Source: Candidatus Sulfotelmatobacter sp.
Lineage (GTDB): Bacteria; Acidobacteriota; Terriglobia; Terriglobales; Acidobacteriaceae
Direction of reading: 5' to 3'
DNA: 39,006 nucleotides
NCBI GenBank assembly: GCA_017883385.1
Contig: JADGNQ010000039.1
Span: 1-39,006, forward strand
Below the pieces are notes generated by a model, which had not been told where the DNA came from, ran no database searches, and saw nothing but the letters and a program-made list of their open reading frames with translations. This document shows positions 1 through 8,258 of this stretch, piece by piece; the stretch's first letter is position 1; each line of letters opens with the position of its first letter. The position numbers and the translations under genes are program-made.

Positions 1-541
1 GCGTGAACTCGATCAGGCGCGCGCAGTCGGGAGTTCCCTGCTCCCACTCCACGCCGGCGTAGACGTCTTCGGTGTTTTCGCGGAAGATCACGACGTTCAT
101 GCGCTCCGGGTGCTTCACGGGCGACGGCACGCCCTTGTAGTACTTCACCGGGCGCACGCAGCAATACAGGTCGAGAATCTGGCGCAGGGCTACGTTGAGC
201 GAGCGGATGCCGCCACCCACGGGCGTAGTCAGCGGGCCTTTGATGGCGACACGGAATTCGCGCATGGCATCGACGGTGTCATCGGGCAACCAGGTATCGA
301 ACTTGGCCTTGGCCTTTTCTCCGGCGAAAACTTCATACCAGGCGACGCGGCGCTTGCCCTTGTAGGCCTTCTCTACAGCGGCGTTGAACACGCGCAGGGA
401 CGCTTTCCAGATGTCGCGGCCAGTGCCATCGCCTTCGATGAAAGGAATGATGGGGTTGTCCGGCACGTCGTACTTGCCGCCTGTATAGCCGATGCTCTTT
501 CCGTCCGCCGGTACCGCTACCCCGTTATAAGAACCCGCCAT
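1..541 (-). CDS. icd: Isocitrate dehydrogenase (NADP-type), N-terminal part
   Basis: TCA-cycle enzyme that oxidatively decarboxylates isocitrate to 2-oxoglutarate. The 180 residues visible match bacterial Icd: an N-terminus ending in the stretch [10 protein letters not shown], the block [20 protein letters not shown] whose Ser and following Arg residues bind isocitrate (the Ser is the phosphorylated residue in E. coli), then [10 protein letters not shown] and [18 protein letters not shown]. The gene runs off the left edge, so more than half of the protein (about 416 residues in E. coli) is outside. The ATG at 541 is preceded by GGAGG with a 7-nt spacer. It is divergent from the gene at 695. 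Identification is secure; whether a kinase regulates the Ser cannot be judged here. Confidence 0.96.
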   Translation of the reverse strand, partial: MAGSYNGVAVPADGKSIGYTGGKYDVPDNPIIPFIEGDGTGRDIWKASLRVFNAAVEKAYKGKRRVAWYEVFAGEKAKAKFDTWLPDDTVDAMREFRVAIKGPLTTPVGGGIRSLNVALRQILDLYCCVRPVKYYKGVPSPVKHPERMNVVIFRENTEDVYAGVEWEQGTPDCARLIEFT

Positions 542-619
542 TCACAACCTCCGCTATTAGACTCTCGCGCCGTGATTTGGAAAACTTTCAATTATAAAGA
601 ATAGGCGGATGGGAGCTGC

Positions 620-649
620 AGATTATTCTCTTTTTTCGTGCAATAATCT
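620..649. promoter_or_regulatory. Perfect 8-bp inverted repeat between divergent genes
   Basis: AGATTATT, a 14-nt T-rich spacer, then AATAATCT lies in the 153-bp gap between icd and the gene at 695. The position and symmetry would suit an operator or a small hairpin in the leader of the rightward gene. No factor can be assigned. Confidence 0.25.
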
Positions 650-694
650 CGTTTTCGGGCCAGTTTGCTACCCCACCGACTCAGGAGATTCTGC

Positions 695-1201
695 ATGACG
701 CACCCTCTCTCCCATCGCCAGTCATTGCCTGTATTTCTACTCTTCTGCGTTGCTCTGTCGACCGCTGCGTTTGCTGACGGTGCTCGCGAGCGAACCCAAG
801 TGGGGAGCAACATCAGCGTCGGGCCCGGGGAAGAAGTCAGCGAGGCGACCTGTTTTGGCTGCAGCATCCGCATGCGCGGACATGTGGCCGGAGATGTGAC
901 TGCCTTCGGCGGCAGCATCGTGGTTGAGGATCAGGGGCAGGTCGACGGGGACGCGACCTCGTTTGGCGGTGGTATCCGTCTCGACAAGGAAGTGAAGGTA
1001 TCCGGCGATGTCACCGTGTTCGGAGGTCGGATTCGCCGCGATCCCGCCGCCACGGTCGGCGGCGATGTCACTACCATGGGTGGGCCAGGGTGGATCGTGT
1101 TGCTTGTCTTGGCTCCGTTGATGTTTGTCGGCGGGTTTGTGGCGTTGGTCGTCTGGGTGGTGCGGCGTCTGCTGCGGCCGTCGTTGCCCGCGACGGCGTA
1201 G
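695..1201 (+). CDS. Secreted beta-helix/bactofilin-like repeat protein with C-terminal membrane anchor
   Basis: Predicted 168-residue exported protein of unknown role. ATG 695 is chosen because GGAG lies just upstream (685-688) and a signal peptide follows (hydrophobic SLPVFLLFCVALSTAAFA). The mature part has a regular repeat of about 18 residues, GDVTAFGGSIVV, GDATSFGGGIRL, GDVTVFGGRIRR, GDVTTMGG, each turn containing GD and FGG. Such periodicity is typical of small right-handed beta-helices such as DUF583/bactofilin-type proteins. A C-terminal hydrophobic segment (WIVLLVLAPLMFVGGFVALVVWVV) ending in Arg residues should anchor it in the inner membrane. An envelope scaffold role is only an inference. 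Confidence 0.75.
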   Translation: MTHPLSHRQSLPVFLLFCVALSTAAFADGARERTQVGSNISVGPGEEVSEATCFGCSIRMRGHVAGDVTAFGGSIVVEDQGQVDGDATSFGGGIRLDKEVKVSGDVTVFGGRIRRDPAATVGGDVTTMGGPGWIVLLVLAPLMFVGGFVALVVWVVRRLLRPSLPATA

Positions 1202-1298
1202 GGCGGCGAACATTCTAGGGAACATTCTTACGTCCCCTTGAGTGTGCGTGAGAACAGGTGCCGTCCCCTCCGGGACTCGCATACTCCTCCGACCCATA

Positions 1299-1322
1299 CC
1301 CGGCACTGCCGTGCCGGGCTTT
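1299..1322. terminator. GC-rich hairpin between convergent genes
   Basis: CCCGGCAC-TGCC-GTGCCGGG forms a perfect 8-bp stem followed by CTTTC. It lies between the ends of two convergent genes (1201 and 1412), where a shared terminator is expected. The T tract is short, so efficiency is uncertain. Confidence 0.45.
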
Positions 1323-1411
1323 CACATGCCGCCGCTTCGCGGCTGGGAGACTGCCACGGCTTCCTGAGAGTGGGTCTGGATCACACGAAGCAAACTCAGA
1401 AACCCTCACGG

Positions 1412-2020
1412 CTACCAGCGGCGCGTGCCGAAGGTTTTGCGGACGCCGACCGTCATGTAACGTCCCCAGGGACCGTTGTTGCCGAGGTCGGCACTGCCCA
1501 GATTCTTGCTGCGAGCGCCGAGGCGGTCGAAGAGGAAGTGCTGGGTCACGCGGAACTCGAATCCCTTCGCGATATACACTCCAGCGCCCCAGGAATGCTC
1601 GATGCCGATTGCGTCGGGCGACCAGGTGTAGAGCGTCTTGGGCAGGGTCTTGCCGAACAGGAACGTCGGCGCACCAAACACCATGAACCGGCGCAGGGGG
1701 CCGCGCCCAAAGGGTCGAATTTCCAGGATTCCGGACAGCATGTAACGGGCGAACATGCTGCAAGGGTCATTGAGTCCGCCATTCTGTGCGACGTTTCCGG
1801 AGCAGAGATTCGGATCGATCTCGTTGTGTGGCGGAGCCAGGTCGAACTGCGCCCATCCCCAGAGCATGTCGCGGGGAAAGAACATGCGCTCGTCGGAATC
1901 TGCGTCGTGCCAACTGCCCTGAGAGCTGTCGCCCTGCGAGGTGAGGGACGAGGAATTCTGCGCCCCCGCGAGAACAGAAGTCAGTATAAGAACTGCCAAA
2001 ATCCAGACACATCTTTTCAT
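1412..2020 (-). CDS. Small secreted outer-membrane beta-barrel-like protein
   Basis: 202-residue protein with a clear signal peptide (MKRCVWILAVLILTSVLAGAQ). ATG 2020 is preceded by GGAGG with a 4- to 5-nt spacer, which fixes the start although the frame stays open further upstream. The mature sequence alternates aromatic and polar residues (RYMLSGILEIRPFG, FRVTQHFLFDRLG, WGRYMTVGVRKTF) and ends in an aromatic-terminated strand, as in 8-stranded outer-membrane barrels. One pair of cysteines (LCSG and DPCS) could form a disulphide. The family is not recognised beyond this. Confidence 0.65.
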   Translation of the reverse strand: MKRCVWILAVLILTSVLAGAQNSSSLTSQGDSSQGSWHDADSDERMFFPRDMLWGWAQFDLAPPHNEIDPNLCSGNVAQNGGLNDPCSMFARYMLSGILEIRPFGRGPLRRFMVFGAPTFLFGKTLPKTLYTWSPDAIGIEHSWGAGVYIAKGFEFRVTQHFLFDRLGARSKNLGSADLGNNGPWGRYMTVGVRKTFGTRRW

Positions 2021-2536
2021 GTCGCCTCCGACGGTCGGCTCCCTGGGATACCGGACGCGAGCCCACGTGCAGGTTCCCGGTTGGGACTTGATGGCGTGAG
2101 GGCGGTTCGGTTTGACAGAGCGGAACATTGTAACCTGCATGCGGTTCCCGCCAGTTGCCGGCATTGGTGTTTTCCCGCAGGGCAAGGCCTTAACCACGAA
2201 GGACACCCTTCGGCTTCGCTTAGGGCAGGCTCCGGTTCACGAAGGGAACACCAAAACCGAGTTACTGCAGCAATTCTGGAATCGCTTCCCGTTGGCGTCT
2301 TCCCTTCGTGCACCTTCGTGGTTAATGCCTTTTCGGATTACGGCAAACGTCGAATTCGAGGGAATGCAGGCCCGGGTGCCGGGCGGTTCCTTCCAGAATC
2401 CATATCCCCTCCGTCGAGATATTCCATTCGTAGTACGTTCACACTATCCGAAAAGCGCTAAAAGGCTCTAAAAACAGGGGATATCCGTTTGGTTCACAGA
2501 TTGCACTGTGGTAAGTACAAGAAAAACAGGTACCCT
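2021..2536. other. Intergenic region, 516 bp
   Basis: No convincing gene in either direction. Its main content is the interrupted inverted repeat at 2185-2331. The right end (2460-2536) must contain the promoter of the gene at 2537, but no clear -35/-10 pair stands out. Confidence 0.5.
2185..2331. repeat. Interrupted long inverted repeat (CCACGAAGG family)
   Basis: Left arm 2185-2203 and right arm 2313-2331 (reverse complement) match at 18 of 19 bases around TTAACCACGAAGG. A second matched pair, CACGAAGGGAA, occurs at 2238-2248 and, inverted, at 2300-2310. In the left arm the two blocks are separated by about 34 nt that the right arm lacks, so a second short element (CTTCGGCTTCGCTTAGGGCA) seems to have inserted there. 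No ORF is present; it resembles a non-autonomous palindromic intergenic element. Confidence 0.7.
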
Positions 2537-2872
2537 ATGCCCCAAGAGATTTCGGTTTCGTACCAAGCGATCAAGAGCAAGGTCTACCGTTTGATCGATG
2601 CTCTGGTGGTAGGCGAAAAGAGCGAATCCGAAGTCCAAGAGTCGATCCGGCGGTGGTGGGATTTGATCCACCCGGCAGACCGGCCAATCGCTCAGAAGTA
2701 CCTTCTCATGGTGCTGGGCCGCTCCGCCTCCGCGTTGGATGCCGTAGGGGACGGGTTGCTCTCCACAGGGGGCGCTGAGCCTGCATACGCGCAGATGGCC
2801 CATTCGCAGATCCCGACCAAGCGGATCATGGAGCGCATGCTAAAAGAAACCGGCGTTCGCAGCACCGTCTAG
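2537..2872 (+). CDS. Hypothetical protein, 111 residues
   Basis: Not recognised. Charged, probably helical cytosolic protein without signal peptide or membrane segment. It opens MPQEISVSYQAIKSKVYRLI and contains ESIRRWWDLIHPADRPIAQKYLLMVL; the C-terminus is basic. ATG 2537 is preferred over an upstream in-frame start at 2489 because the upstream 16 residues are atypical (rich in His, Lys and Cys) and start close to likely promoter DNA. The Shine-Dalgarno is weak (CAGG). Codon use agrees with the neighbouring genes and there is no overlap, so it is probably real. Confidence 0.6.
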   Translation: MPQEISVSYQAIKSKVYRLIDALVVGEKSESEVQESIRRWWDLIHPADRPIAQKYLLMVLGRSASALDAVGDGLLSTGGAEPAYAQMAHSQIPTKRIMERMLKETGVRSTV

Positions 2873-2993
2873 GCGGTCGCTTCCCGCGCAAGACACAGAA
2901 TTTACATTTCTTCCGTTGCGCTGCATGCCCCTCGCCCCGTATCTTCAATACTCCGCCGCACCGATGTCGAAATCTGCAACACAGGAGTGATTC

Positions 2994-3560
2994 ATGAGAG
3001 TGTCCAAGCTGAGCAAACTCGGCAACTATCTTCCTTTCGGAGTCTTGTTGATTATGGCCACATCACTATTCGCCGCCTCGGGCATTTACAGCTTTACCCT
3101 GAACTCCATCGACGGCAAGCCGGCGCCGCTGGCGGACTACAAGGGCAAAGTCGTGCTCCTCGTGAATGTCGCCAGCCAGTGCGGTTACACGCCACAGTAC
3201 AGCGCGCTCGAAGCCACTTACGAGAAGTACAAGGGTCAGGGATTCGTGATCCTCGGCTTCCCTGCCAATAACTTTGGCGCGCAGGAGCCGGGCACGAACG
3301 AGGAGATCAAGACTTTCTGCACTCGCAAGTTCAGCGTGACTTTCCCGATGTACGCGAAGATTTCCGTCAAGGGCGACGACCAGGCTCCGTTTTACGCTTA
3401 CCTGACCAAAGAGACCGGGCCGGGGATTGCGGGCGACATCAAGTGGAACTTCACTAAATTCCTGGTAGACCGCGATGGCAAGGTGATTCAGCGGTTTGAG
3501 CCTGCCGTCACGCCGGATTCGAAGGAAGTAACTGCGGCGATTGAGAAGCAGCTGAAGTAG
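2994..3560 (+). CDS. Exported glutathione peroxidase-family thiol peroxidase
   Basis: Reduces peroxides with a catalytic cysteine. The 188-residue protein starts with a hydrophobic signal/anchor (about residues 11-29, ending SLFAAS), so it should act in the periplasm. The family tetrad is present: Cys63 in NVASQCGYT, Gln97 in FPANNFGAQEPG, Trp151 and Asn152 in IKWNFTKFLV. Cys109 in KTFCTRKF sits where thioredoxin-dependent members carry the resolving cysteine, so thioredoxin-like proteins are more likely donors than glutathione. It is the cysteine form, not selenocysteine. AGGAG precedes the ATG with a 5-nt spacer. It is monocistronic and convergent with glnA. Confidence 0.93.
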   Translation: MRVSKLSKLGNYLPFGVLLIMATSLFAASGIYSFTLNSIDGKPAPLADYKGKVVLLVNVASQCGYTPQYSALEATYEKYKGQGFVILGFPANNFGAQEPGTNEEIKTFCTRKFSVTFPMYAKISVKGDDQAPFYAYLTKETGPGIAGDIKWNFTKFLVDRDGKVIQRFEPAVTPDSKEVTAAIEKQLK

Positions 3561-3758
3561 CCCGCCAACGGGAGCTGAGATGTCGCCAGAACCAGGCCGT
3601 AACTGCAAACGTTCCCGTGAAGCTCACGAGGGTATTGACTCCGCAACAAGTGTAATAGTTTCAGAGCGTCCCGCAACGCTTGCCAGGGATAGTTGACTAA
3701 CCGGGCTCATTGACCAAGGTTTTGAGGTTCTTCGGGATCGGTTGGTAGCCTGTTGGCC

Positions 3759-5171
3759 TTAAACGTCGTAATACAGCGCGAATTCATACGGATGTGGGCG
3801 CTGGCGGATAGCGTCTACTTCCTTCGAGCGCTTGTAATCGACATAGGTCCGCAATAACTCTTCGGTAAACACGTCGCCCTTCAGCAGAAAAGTGTGATCG
3901 CGCTGCAGCGCGTCGAGAGCGTCTTCGAGCGAACCGGGGATCGACGGGATGCTCGCTAGTTCCTCGGGACTCAGTTCGTAAATGTCCCTGTCCAGCGGCA
4001 TTCCTGGGTCCATTTTGTTCTCAATTCCGTCGAGGCCGGCCATCAACATTGCCGCAAACCCGAGGTACGGATTGCAGCTTGGGTCGGGAGGGCGGAACTC
4101 CACGCGCTTGGCCTTGGGAGAGACTGAATACATCGGAATGCGGCACGCAGCGGAGCGATTGCGCCGCGAGTAGGCCAGATTCACTGGCGCCTCAAAGCCG
4201 GGCACCAGGCGCTTGTAGGAGTTGGTAGTGGGCGCGATGATCGCGGAGAGCGCCGGGGCGTGCTTCAGCAGTCCGCCTACATACCACAGAGCGAGCTGCG
4301 ACAACCCGGCATATCCGTCACCCGAAAACAGCGGCTCGCCGCCTTTCCATAGCGACTGGTGAGTGTGCATGCCGCTGCCGTTGTCGCCAAAGATGGGCTT
4401 GGGCATGAACGTCACCGTCTTGCCATAGCGGTGGGCCACGTTCTTCACGACGTACTTGAAGAGCAGCATCTTGTCGGCCGAGCGCACCATGGAGTCGAAT
4501 TTCAGATCGATCTCAGTCTGGCCGCCGGTGGCGACTTCGTGGTGGTGACACTCGATGTCGATGCCGCAGCTCTGCATGGTCAACATCATCTCGGAGCGCA
4601 GGTCCTGGTAATGATCGGTCGGCGGGACGGGGAAATAGCCTTCCCGGTAGCGAGGACGGTAGCCCAGATTGTTCTCTTCCCTTCCCGAATTCCAGCGTCC
4701 CTCTTCGGCGTCAATGTAGTAAAAGCCGTACTGCTCGCGCTGGTCGAAGCGCACGTTGTCGAATATGAAGAACTCCGCCTCGGCCCCGAAGTAAGCCGTG
4801 TCGGCAATGCCGGTGGAGGCCAGGTGCATTTCGGCTTTCCGTGCGATGTGGCGCGGATCGCGGTCATACTGCTGCTTGGTGACCGGATCGACCACGTCGC
4901 ACACCAGCACCAGCGTCGGCACCTCGGTAAAGGGGTCGAGTACATGAAAGTTCGCGTCAGGTTTCAGCAGCATGTCACTTTCGTGAATGGCCGCCCAACC
5001 CCGAATCGACGAGCCGTCGATACCAAAACCGTCCTCGAAAGAGGATTTCGTCAACTGATCAATGGGATAGGAAATGTGGTGCCAGAGTCCGGGAAGATCG
5101 GTAAAACGCAGGTCCAGAATCTTGGCATCGTGTTTTTTTGCGAAGTCGAGAACGGTTTTGGCATCGGCCAT
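3759..5171 (-). CDS. glnA: Glutamine synthetase, type I
   Basis: Makes glutamine from glutamate, ammonia and ATP; cytosolic dodecamer. The 470 residues match GSI throughout: DGSSIRGW near the N-terminus, EAEFFIFD with metal-binding Glu, the [10 protein letters not shown] loop, [21 protein letters not shown] (glutamate/ATP site) and [13 protein letters not shown]. Tyr398 in [11 protein letters not shown] aligns with the adenylylated Tyr397 of E. coli, so control by GlnE-type adenylylation is plausible. AAGGA stands 7-8 nt before ATG. A divergent LysR gene starts 306 bp away. Confidence 0.97.
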   Translation of the reverse strand: MADAKTVLDFAKKHDAKILDLRFTDLPGLWHHISYPIDQLTKSSFEDGFGIDGSSIRGWAAIHESDMLLKPDANFHVLDPFTEVPTLVLVCDVVDPVTKQQYDRDPRHIARKAEMHLASTGIADTAYFGAEAEFFIFDNVRFDQREQYGFYYIDAEEGRWNSGREENNLGYRPRYREGYFPVPPTDHYQDLRSEMMLTMQSCGIDIECHHHEVATGGQTEIDLKFDSMVRSADKMLLFKYVVKNVAHRYGKTVTFMPKPIFGDNGSGMHTHQSLWKGGEPLFSGDGYAGLSQLALWYVGGLLKHAPALSAIIAPTTNSYKRLVPGFEAPVNLAYSRRNRSAACRIPMYSVSPKAKRVEFRPPDPSCNPYLGFAAMLMAGLDGIENKMDPGMPLDRDIYELSPEELASIPSIPGSLEDALDALQRDHTFLLKGDVFTEELLRTYVDYKRSKEVDAIRQRPHPYEFALYYDV

Positions 5172-5265
5172 GCGGAGTCCTTGCTACGGGATTATGAATG
5201 AATGTCTGGGCAGGAACGCTGCGCTCGTCCCCTGCTACAATCGGTCGCGCAATGCAAAACGCATG

Positions 5266-5295
5266 AGTGTAAGCCCCGGTCGGCGGCGCTTGCAA
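5266..5295 (-). promoter_or_regulatory. Possible sigma-70-like promoter for glnA
   Basis: On the minus strand TTGCAA (5295-5290) and TACACT (5271-5266) are separated by 18 bp. Each matches the consensus at 4 of 6 positions. Transcription would start about 90 nt before the glnA ATG. Weak evidence only. Confidence 0.25.
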
Positions 5296-5353
5296 TTCTA
5301 TTGTTTTTATAGCGGCGATAACGCGACTTTATACTGGAACGAGACGAGGGTTT

Positions 5354-5435
5354 TTGACCACAGAAGACGCCGAGGAAACGGAGGAACATCCCGCGTGCGG
5401 GCTTCCTCCGTGGACCCTGTGTCCTCTGTGGTTGA
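5354..5435. repeat. Imperfect hairpin repeat (CCACAGAGGAC family)
   Basis: The arms 5354-5386 and 5403-5435 pair at 24 of 33 positions, with the outer block ACCACAGA and inner block ACGGAGGAA perfectly matched. The loop contains its own small palindrome CCCGC-GT-GCGGG. The motif resembles the element at 2185-2331 (CCACGAAGG) in design. It lies 42 bp before the LysR start, so it may affect that gene's transcript. Confidence 0.65.
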
Positions 5436-5477
5436 GCTTCTCGTCCGGCCCTAAGCTGAGAACTGGCAACTGTTCCT

Positions 5478-6386
5478 ATGGACTTTGACCAGCTCGAATC
5501 CTTCCTCGAAGTGGCGCGGCACGCCTCGTTCTCAAGGGCGGCGGAGAGGCGTTTTCGCACCCAGCCCGCGATCTCGTCGCAGATTCGCGGACTAGAGGAA
5601 GAAGTTGGCGCTAAGCTGTTTGACCGCTCCGGCGGGAAGGTTTCGCTCACGGCGGCCGGCAAGGCGTTCCTCAAATACGTTGAGGACACGCTCGACGCCC
5701 GCAAGGCCATGCTGGTGGCAATTGCCGAGATGGAGCGTGTGCCGCGCGGCGAGATTATCGTGGGTGCGAATGAAGGCACCTGCCTGCACATCTTGCCGTA
5801 CGTGTTTGCCGACTTCAAGAAGCAGTATCCCGACGTCTCGGTGAACATCAAGCGCTCCGACTACGCCAAGATTCTCGAGTCAGTGATAGACAACTCGGTC
5901 GACTTCGGCGTCGTTTCCCTTCCCGTAACAGACACCCGCCTGACGGTAGTCCTCATTCATCGCGACGAACTGATCATCATCGCGCCTCCCCAGCATCCTC
6001 TGGGGAGGATGAAGTCGGCAAACACTGCCGAAGTGGCCAAGTTCCCATTGATTGTGCCCAAGGCCGGACACACGCGCGACGCCATCGAGCAACTCTTCCA
6101 CGAGCGCCGATTGAAACCCAACTTCAGCATGGAACTCGATTCCAGCGAACTGCTGAAGCGCTTCGTGGCCGCCGACGTGGGCGTCGGATTCATCGCCCGT
6201 TCCAACGTTGAGGACGATGTTCGGGCCAAGGTGTTGGTCGCGATCCCCATCGCTGATGCTCAAGTTCGGCGCGATCTGGCGCTGGTGTTCCGCAAAGACA
6301 AGGCCCTGAGCCGGGCCGCCCTCGCCTTCATTGACATTGCCGTAAAGCACAAATCCACGCAAGAATTGGTGCAGACCCCAAGGTGA
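5478..6386 (+). CDS. LysR-family transcriptional regulator
   Basis: 302 residues with the normal LTTR layout. Residues 1-60 form the winged helix-turn-helix (MDFDQLESFLEVARHASFSR, AERRFRTQPAISSQIRGLEE, VGAKLFDRSGGKVSLTAAGK), followed by a linker helix and an effector-binding domain (GEIIVGANEGTCLHILPYVF onward). The effector domain resembles CysB/Cbl-type sensors in a general way, but the ligand cannot be assigned. It is divergent from glnA, so control of glnA or of itself is possible from position alone. The stop overlaps the start of the next gene (TGATG), implying co-translation with the POTRA protein. No strong Shine-Dalgarno is visible. Confidence 0.9.
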   Translation: MDFDQLESFLEVARHASFSRAAERRFRTQPAISSQIRGLEEEVGAKLFDRSGGKVSLTAAGKAFLKYVEDTLDARKAMLVAIAEMERVPRGEIIVGANEGTCLHILPYVFADFKKQYPDVSVNIKRSDYAKILESVIDNSVDFGVVSLPVTDTRLTVVLIHRDELIIIAPPQHPLGRMKSANTAEVAKFPLIVPKAGHTRDAIEQLFHERRLKPNFSMELDSSELLKRFVAADVGVGFIARSNVEDDVRAKVLVAIPIADAQVRRDLALVFRKDKALSRAALAFIDIAVKHKSTQELVQTPR

Positions 6387-7735
6387 TGACTACGGCTCCC
6401 TCCAGACTTTTGGCATTGTTGTTCCTGGCTCTGCCGGGGCTGTGCCTACTGGGCACGGGACAGAATTCCCAGAAGCCTCTGGCGCAAATGCCCGCCTCCG
6501 CCCGCCAGTTGATTGCGATTAAAGTCACCGGAAGCAAACGCTTCCCTGAGGCCGCAATCGCCGCCGCGACTGGATTGCAGATGGGCACCACGGTCAACGA
6601 CGATGACTTTAAGACGGCCGCCCGCCGGCTAGGCGACACCGGCGCGTTCACCGACATCGCCTACACGTTCTCGTATTCCTCGGCCGGAACCAAGCTCGAA
6701 TTGCACGTGACCGACATCGGGAAGTTCGTTCCTGCCCACTTCGAAGATTTCGTCTGGTTTTCCGACCCTGAACTGCGACAGCGGATCAAGGAGCACGTCC
6801 CCCTTTTCGACGGAGAACTGCCCTTATCCGGACGGATGCCGGATGAAGTCTCCGACGTGCTTCAGGCGATGCTGGTCGAGAACGCAATCCCCGGCCATGT
6901 CGAGTACCTGCGCACCGGCAAGCCGGACCAGCCACCTGATGCGATCAGCTACAGCGTGTCGGACGTTCTGATCCGAGTCCGCAACATCGACTTCACAGGT
7001 GCAGCCGAGGCCGAACTGCCCGCGCTCTCCGCCGCCGCCCAGAGGCTTCCTGATCACCAATACTCGCGTAGCCGCCTGAACCTGCTGGTCCAGCGCCAGC
7101 TTTTGCCTGTGTATTACGCCCGGGGATACCTGAAGGCGTCATTCGGCGATCCTCAGCCCAAAACGGTGAAGGACGCGGAGGCGGTCGAAGAGGGCCCCCG
7201 CAACCAGAGCGTCGTCGACGTCACCTTCGCAGTCACGCCCGGCCTGCAGTACAAGTTGAAGAGCATTGATTGGTCCGGCAATCACGAGTTTCCAACTGAA
7301 ACGCTGCAGAAGATGGTCCATGTCGAACCGGGCAAGCCGGCAAATATGGTCCGCCTCGGCGAAAACCTGAGGGACATTCAAACGCTCTACGGATCCCGCG
7401 GATTTCTCAAAGCTGCCCTGAAACCCGATGCGCAATATGACGACGCCGCAGCAACCGTGGCCGTCCACCTTGAGGTCAAGGAGGATTATGCCTATCACAT
7501 GGGCGAACTCGAATTCCGCGGCCTGGACAACAGCCTGACGGCCAAGCTGCGCAATGCCTGGAAGCTCCGCCAGGGAGAGGTTTACGACGCCACCTACCTC
7601 AGCGAATATCTTCCCGCGGCTCAAAAGCTGCTCCCACCCAGCCTGGACTGGGATGTCGCCTCACACGTAACCGCCAACATCAAGGACAAGACGGTGGACG
7701 TCGATCTCATCTACTCAGTCAAAGCGCCGAAATAG
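6386..7735 (+). CDS. Exported POTRA-repeat protein (BamA/TamA-like periplasmic part without barrel)
   Basis: 449-residue secreted protein. A signal peptide (RLLALLFLALPGLCLLG) is followed by POTRA-like units: residues about 40-110 (IAIKVTGSKRFPEAAIAAAT, FKTAARRLGDTGAFTDIAYT), a central unit (VRNIDFTGAAEAELPALSAA), another with YKLKSIDWSGNHEFPTETLQ plus LYGSRGFLKAALKPD, and a last one (MGELEFRGLDNSLTAKLRNA). The protein ends after the last POTRA-like unit, where BamA proteins would continue into a 16-stranded barrel, so it may act as a periplasmic partner in outer-membrane assembly. The ATG overlaps the LysR stop; a GTG one codon earlier is equally possible. Confidence 0.8.
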   Translation: MTTAPSRLLALLFLALPGLCLLGTGQNSQKPLAQMPASARQLIAIKVTGSKRFPEAAIAAATGLQMGTTVNDDDFKTAARRLGDTGAFTDIAYTFSYSSAGTKLELHVTDIGKFVPAHFEDFVWFSDPELRQRIKEHVPLFDGELPLSGRMPDEVSDVLQAMLVENAIPGHVEYLRTGKPDQPPDAISYSVSDVLIRVRNIDFTGAAEAELPALSAAAQRLPDHQYSRSRLNLLVQRQLLPVYYARGYLKASFGDPQPKTVKDAEAVEEGPRNQSVVDVTFAVTPGLQYKLKSIDWSGNHEFPTETLQKMVHVEPGKPANMVRLGENLRDIQTLYGSRGFLKAALKPDAQYDDAAATVAVHLEVKEDYAYHMGELEFRGLDNSLTAKLRNAWKLRQGEVYDATYLSEYLPAAQKLLPPSLDWDVASHVTANIKDKTVDVDLIYSVKAPK

Positions 7736-7895
7736 GCCATGCGAGCCTGAAGGGGGGTAGCGTGGCCGGGAGGGCTTTTCCGGTTTTTGGAACAAGTTTT
7801 TATTTTTTTCCAGAAATTCGCTCCACAGGGTAGTCTAAAGCGCTTAACAGGTTTGGCCCGGGCCCTCCCCCCAAAGAATTACGACCGGGCTTGAG

Positions 7896-7929
7896 GCGGG
7901 GACGCGCGCCAGCGTGTCCCCGCATTTTT
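7896..7929 (+). terminator. Rho-independent terminator
   Basis: GCGGGGACGCGC-GCCA-GCGTGTCCCCGC forms a 12-bp stem (one G-T pair) with a 4-nt loop, followed by ATTTTT. It is oriented to end transcription coming from the LysR-POTRA operon, though it lies 160 bp beyond the last stop. Confidence 0.75.
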
Positions 7930-8072
7930 GTCAGCGCAGCAGTTTGAGCGAAGCGATTTGGTCAGGGCTTCGCCGTCAGCGATGCCTCAGAGAATTCAAG
8001 GCACAAACGGCTTTGGCCGCCGGAGTTTGCCTCGCCACGGCCGCAGCGGCTAAAGCCGAATCTGCTTGCGTG

Positions 8073-8113
8073 CTCGTGTGGCATGCCTGAAGGAAGGCAT
8101 GCCCTGATACGAG
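8073..8113. repeat. Two-tier hairpin GGCATGCCT/AGGCATGCC
   Basis: A perfect 9-bp stem (8080-8088 with 8095-8103) encloses GAAGGA. After a small internal bulge, an outer stem pairs CTCGTGT (8073-8079) with ATACGAG (8107-8113). No T tract follows, so it is not a classical terminator. Confidence 0.55.
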
Positions 8114-8258
8114 TCTCCACTCAAAGTGCACCATCCCCGCATTTTCACGAGAGTTGAAACTTACTGCCGACTCAAGCATCATCAACTAGGGAGGCCCTGT
8201 ATCCTCCACGCGGGCAGCTCAAGGAAGTCGCCCGGCCAAATCAAAAGGAGAATTACTG

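Larger units (their letters stand above)
5172..5477. other. glnA-lysR divergent intergenic region, 306 bp
   Basis: Contains a weak leftward promoter candidate near glnA and the imperfect palindrome at 5354-5435 near the LysR gene. The stretch 5292-5336 is AT-richer than its surroundings. No GG-N10-GC sigma-54 type site was seen upstream of glnA. No additional gene is supported. Confidence 0.5.
7736..8258. other. Intergenic region, 523 bp
   Basis: No protein gene is supported. It holds a strong terminator at 7896-7929, a long hairpin at 8073-8113, and a G/C-run segment at 7845-7872 (GGCCCGGGCCCTCCCCCC). The 160 bp between the POTRA gene stop and the terminator could be a 3' UTR or a small transcript. 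The promoter of the gene at 8259 should lie in 8120-8245, but no clear boxes are seen. Confidence 0.5.

Noticed and set aside
1238..2461. A 407-codon open frame on the plus strand
   Set aside because: It runs antisense to the signal-peptide protein at 1412-2020 and through the palindromic repeat; its composition (Arg, His and Pro rich, no fold) is typical of a shadow in GC-rich DNA.
2994..3560. A selenocysteine glutathione peroxidase
   Set aside because: The catalytic position is a TGC cysteine codon (Cys63); no in-frame TGA.
4359..5201. A 280-codon plus-strand frame opposite glnA
   Set aside because: It is wholly antisense to glutamine synthetase, which is certain; no ribosome site or family match.
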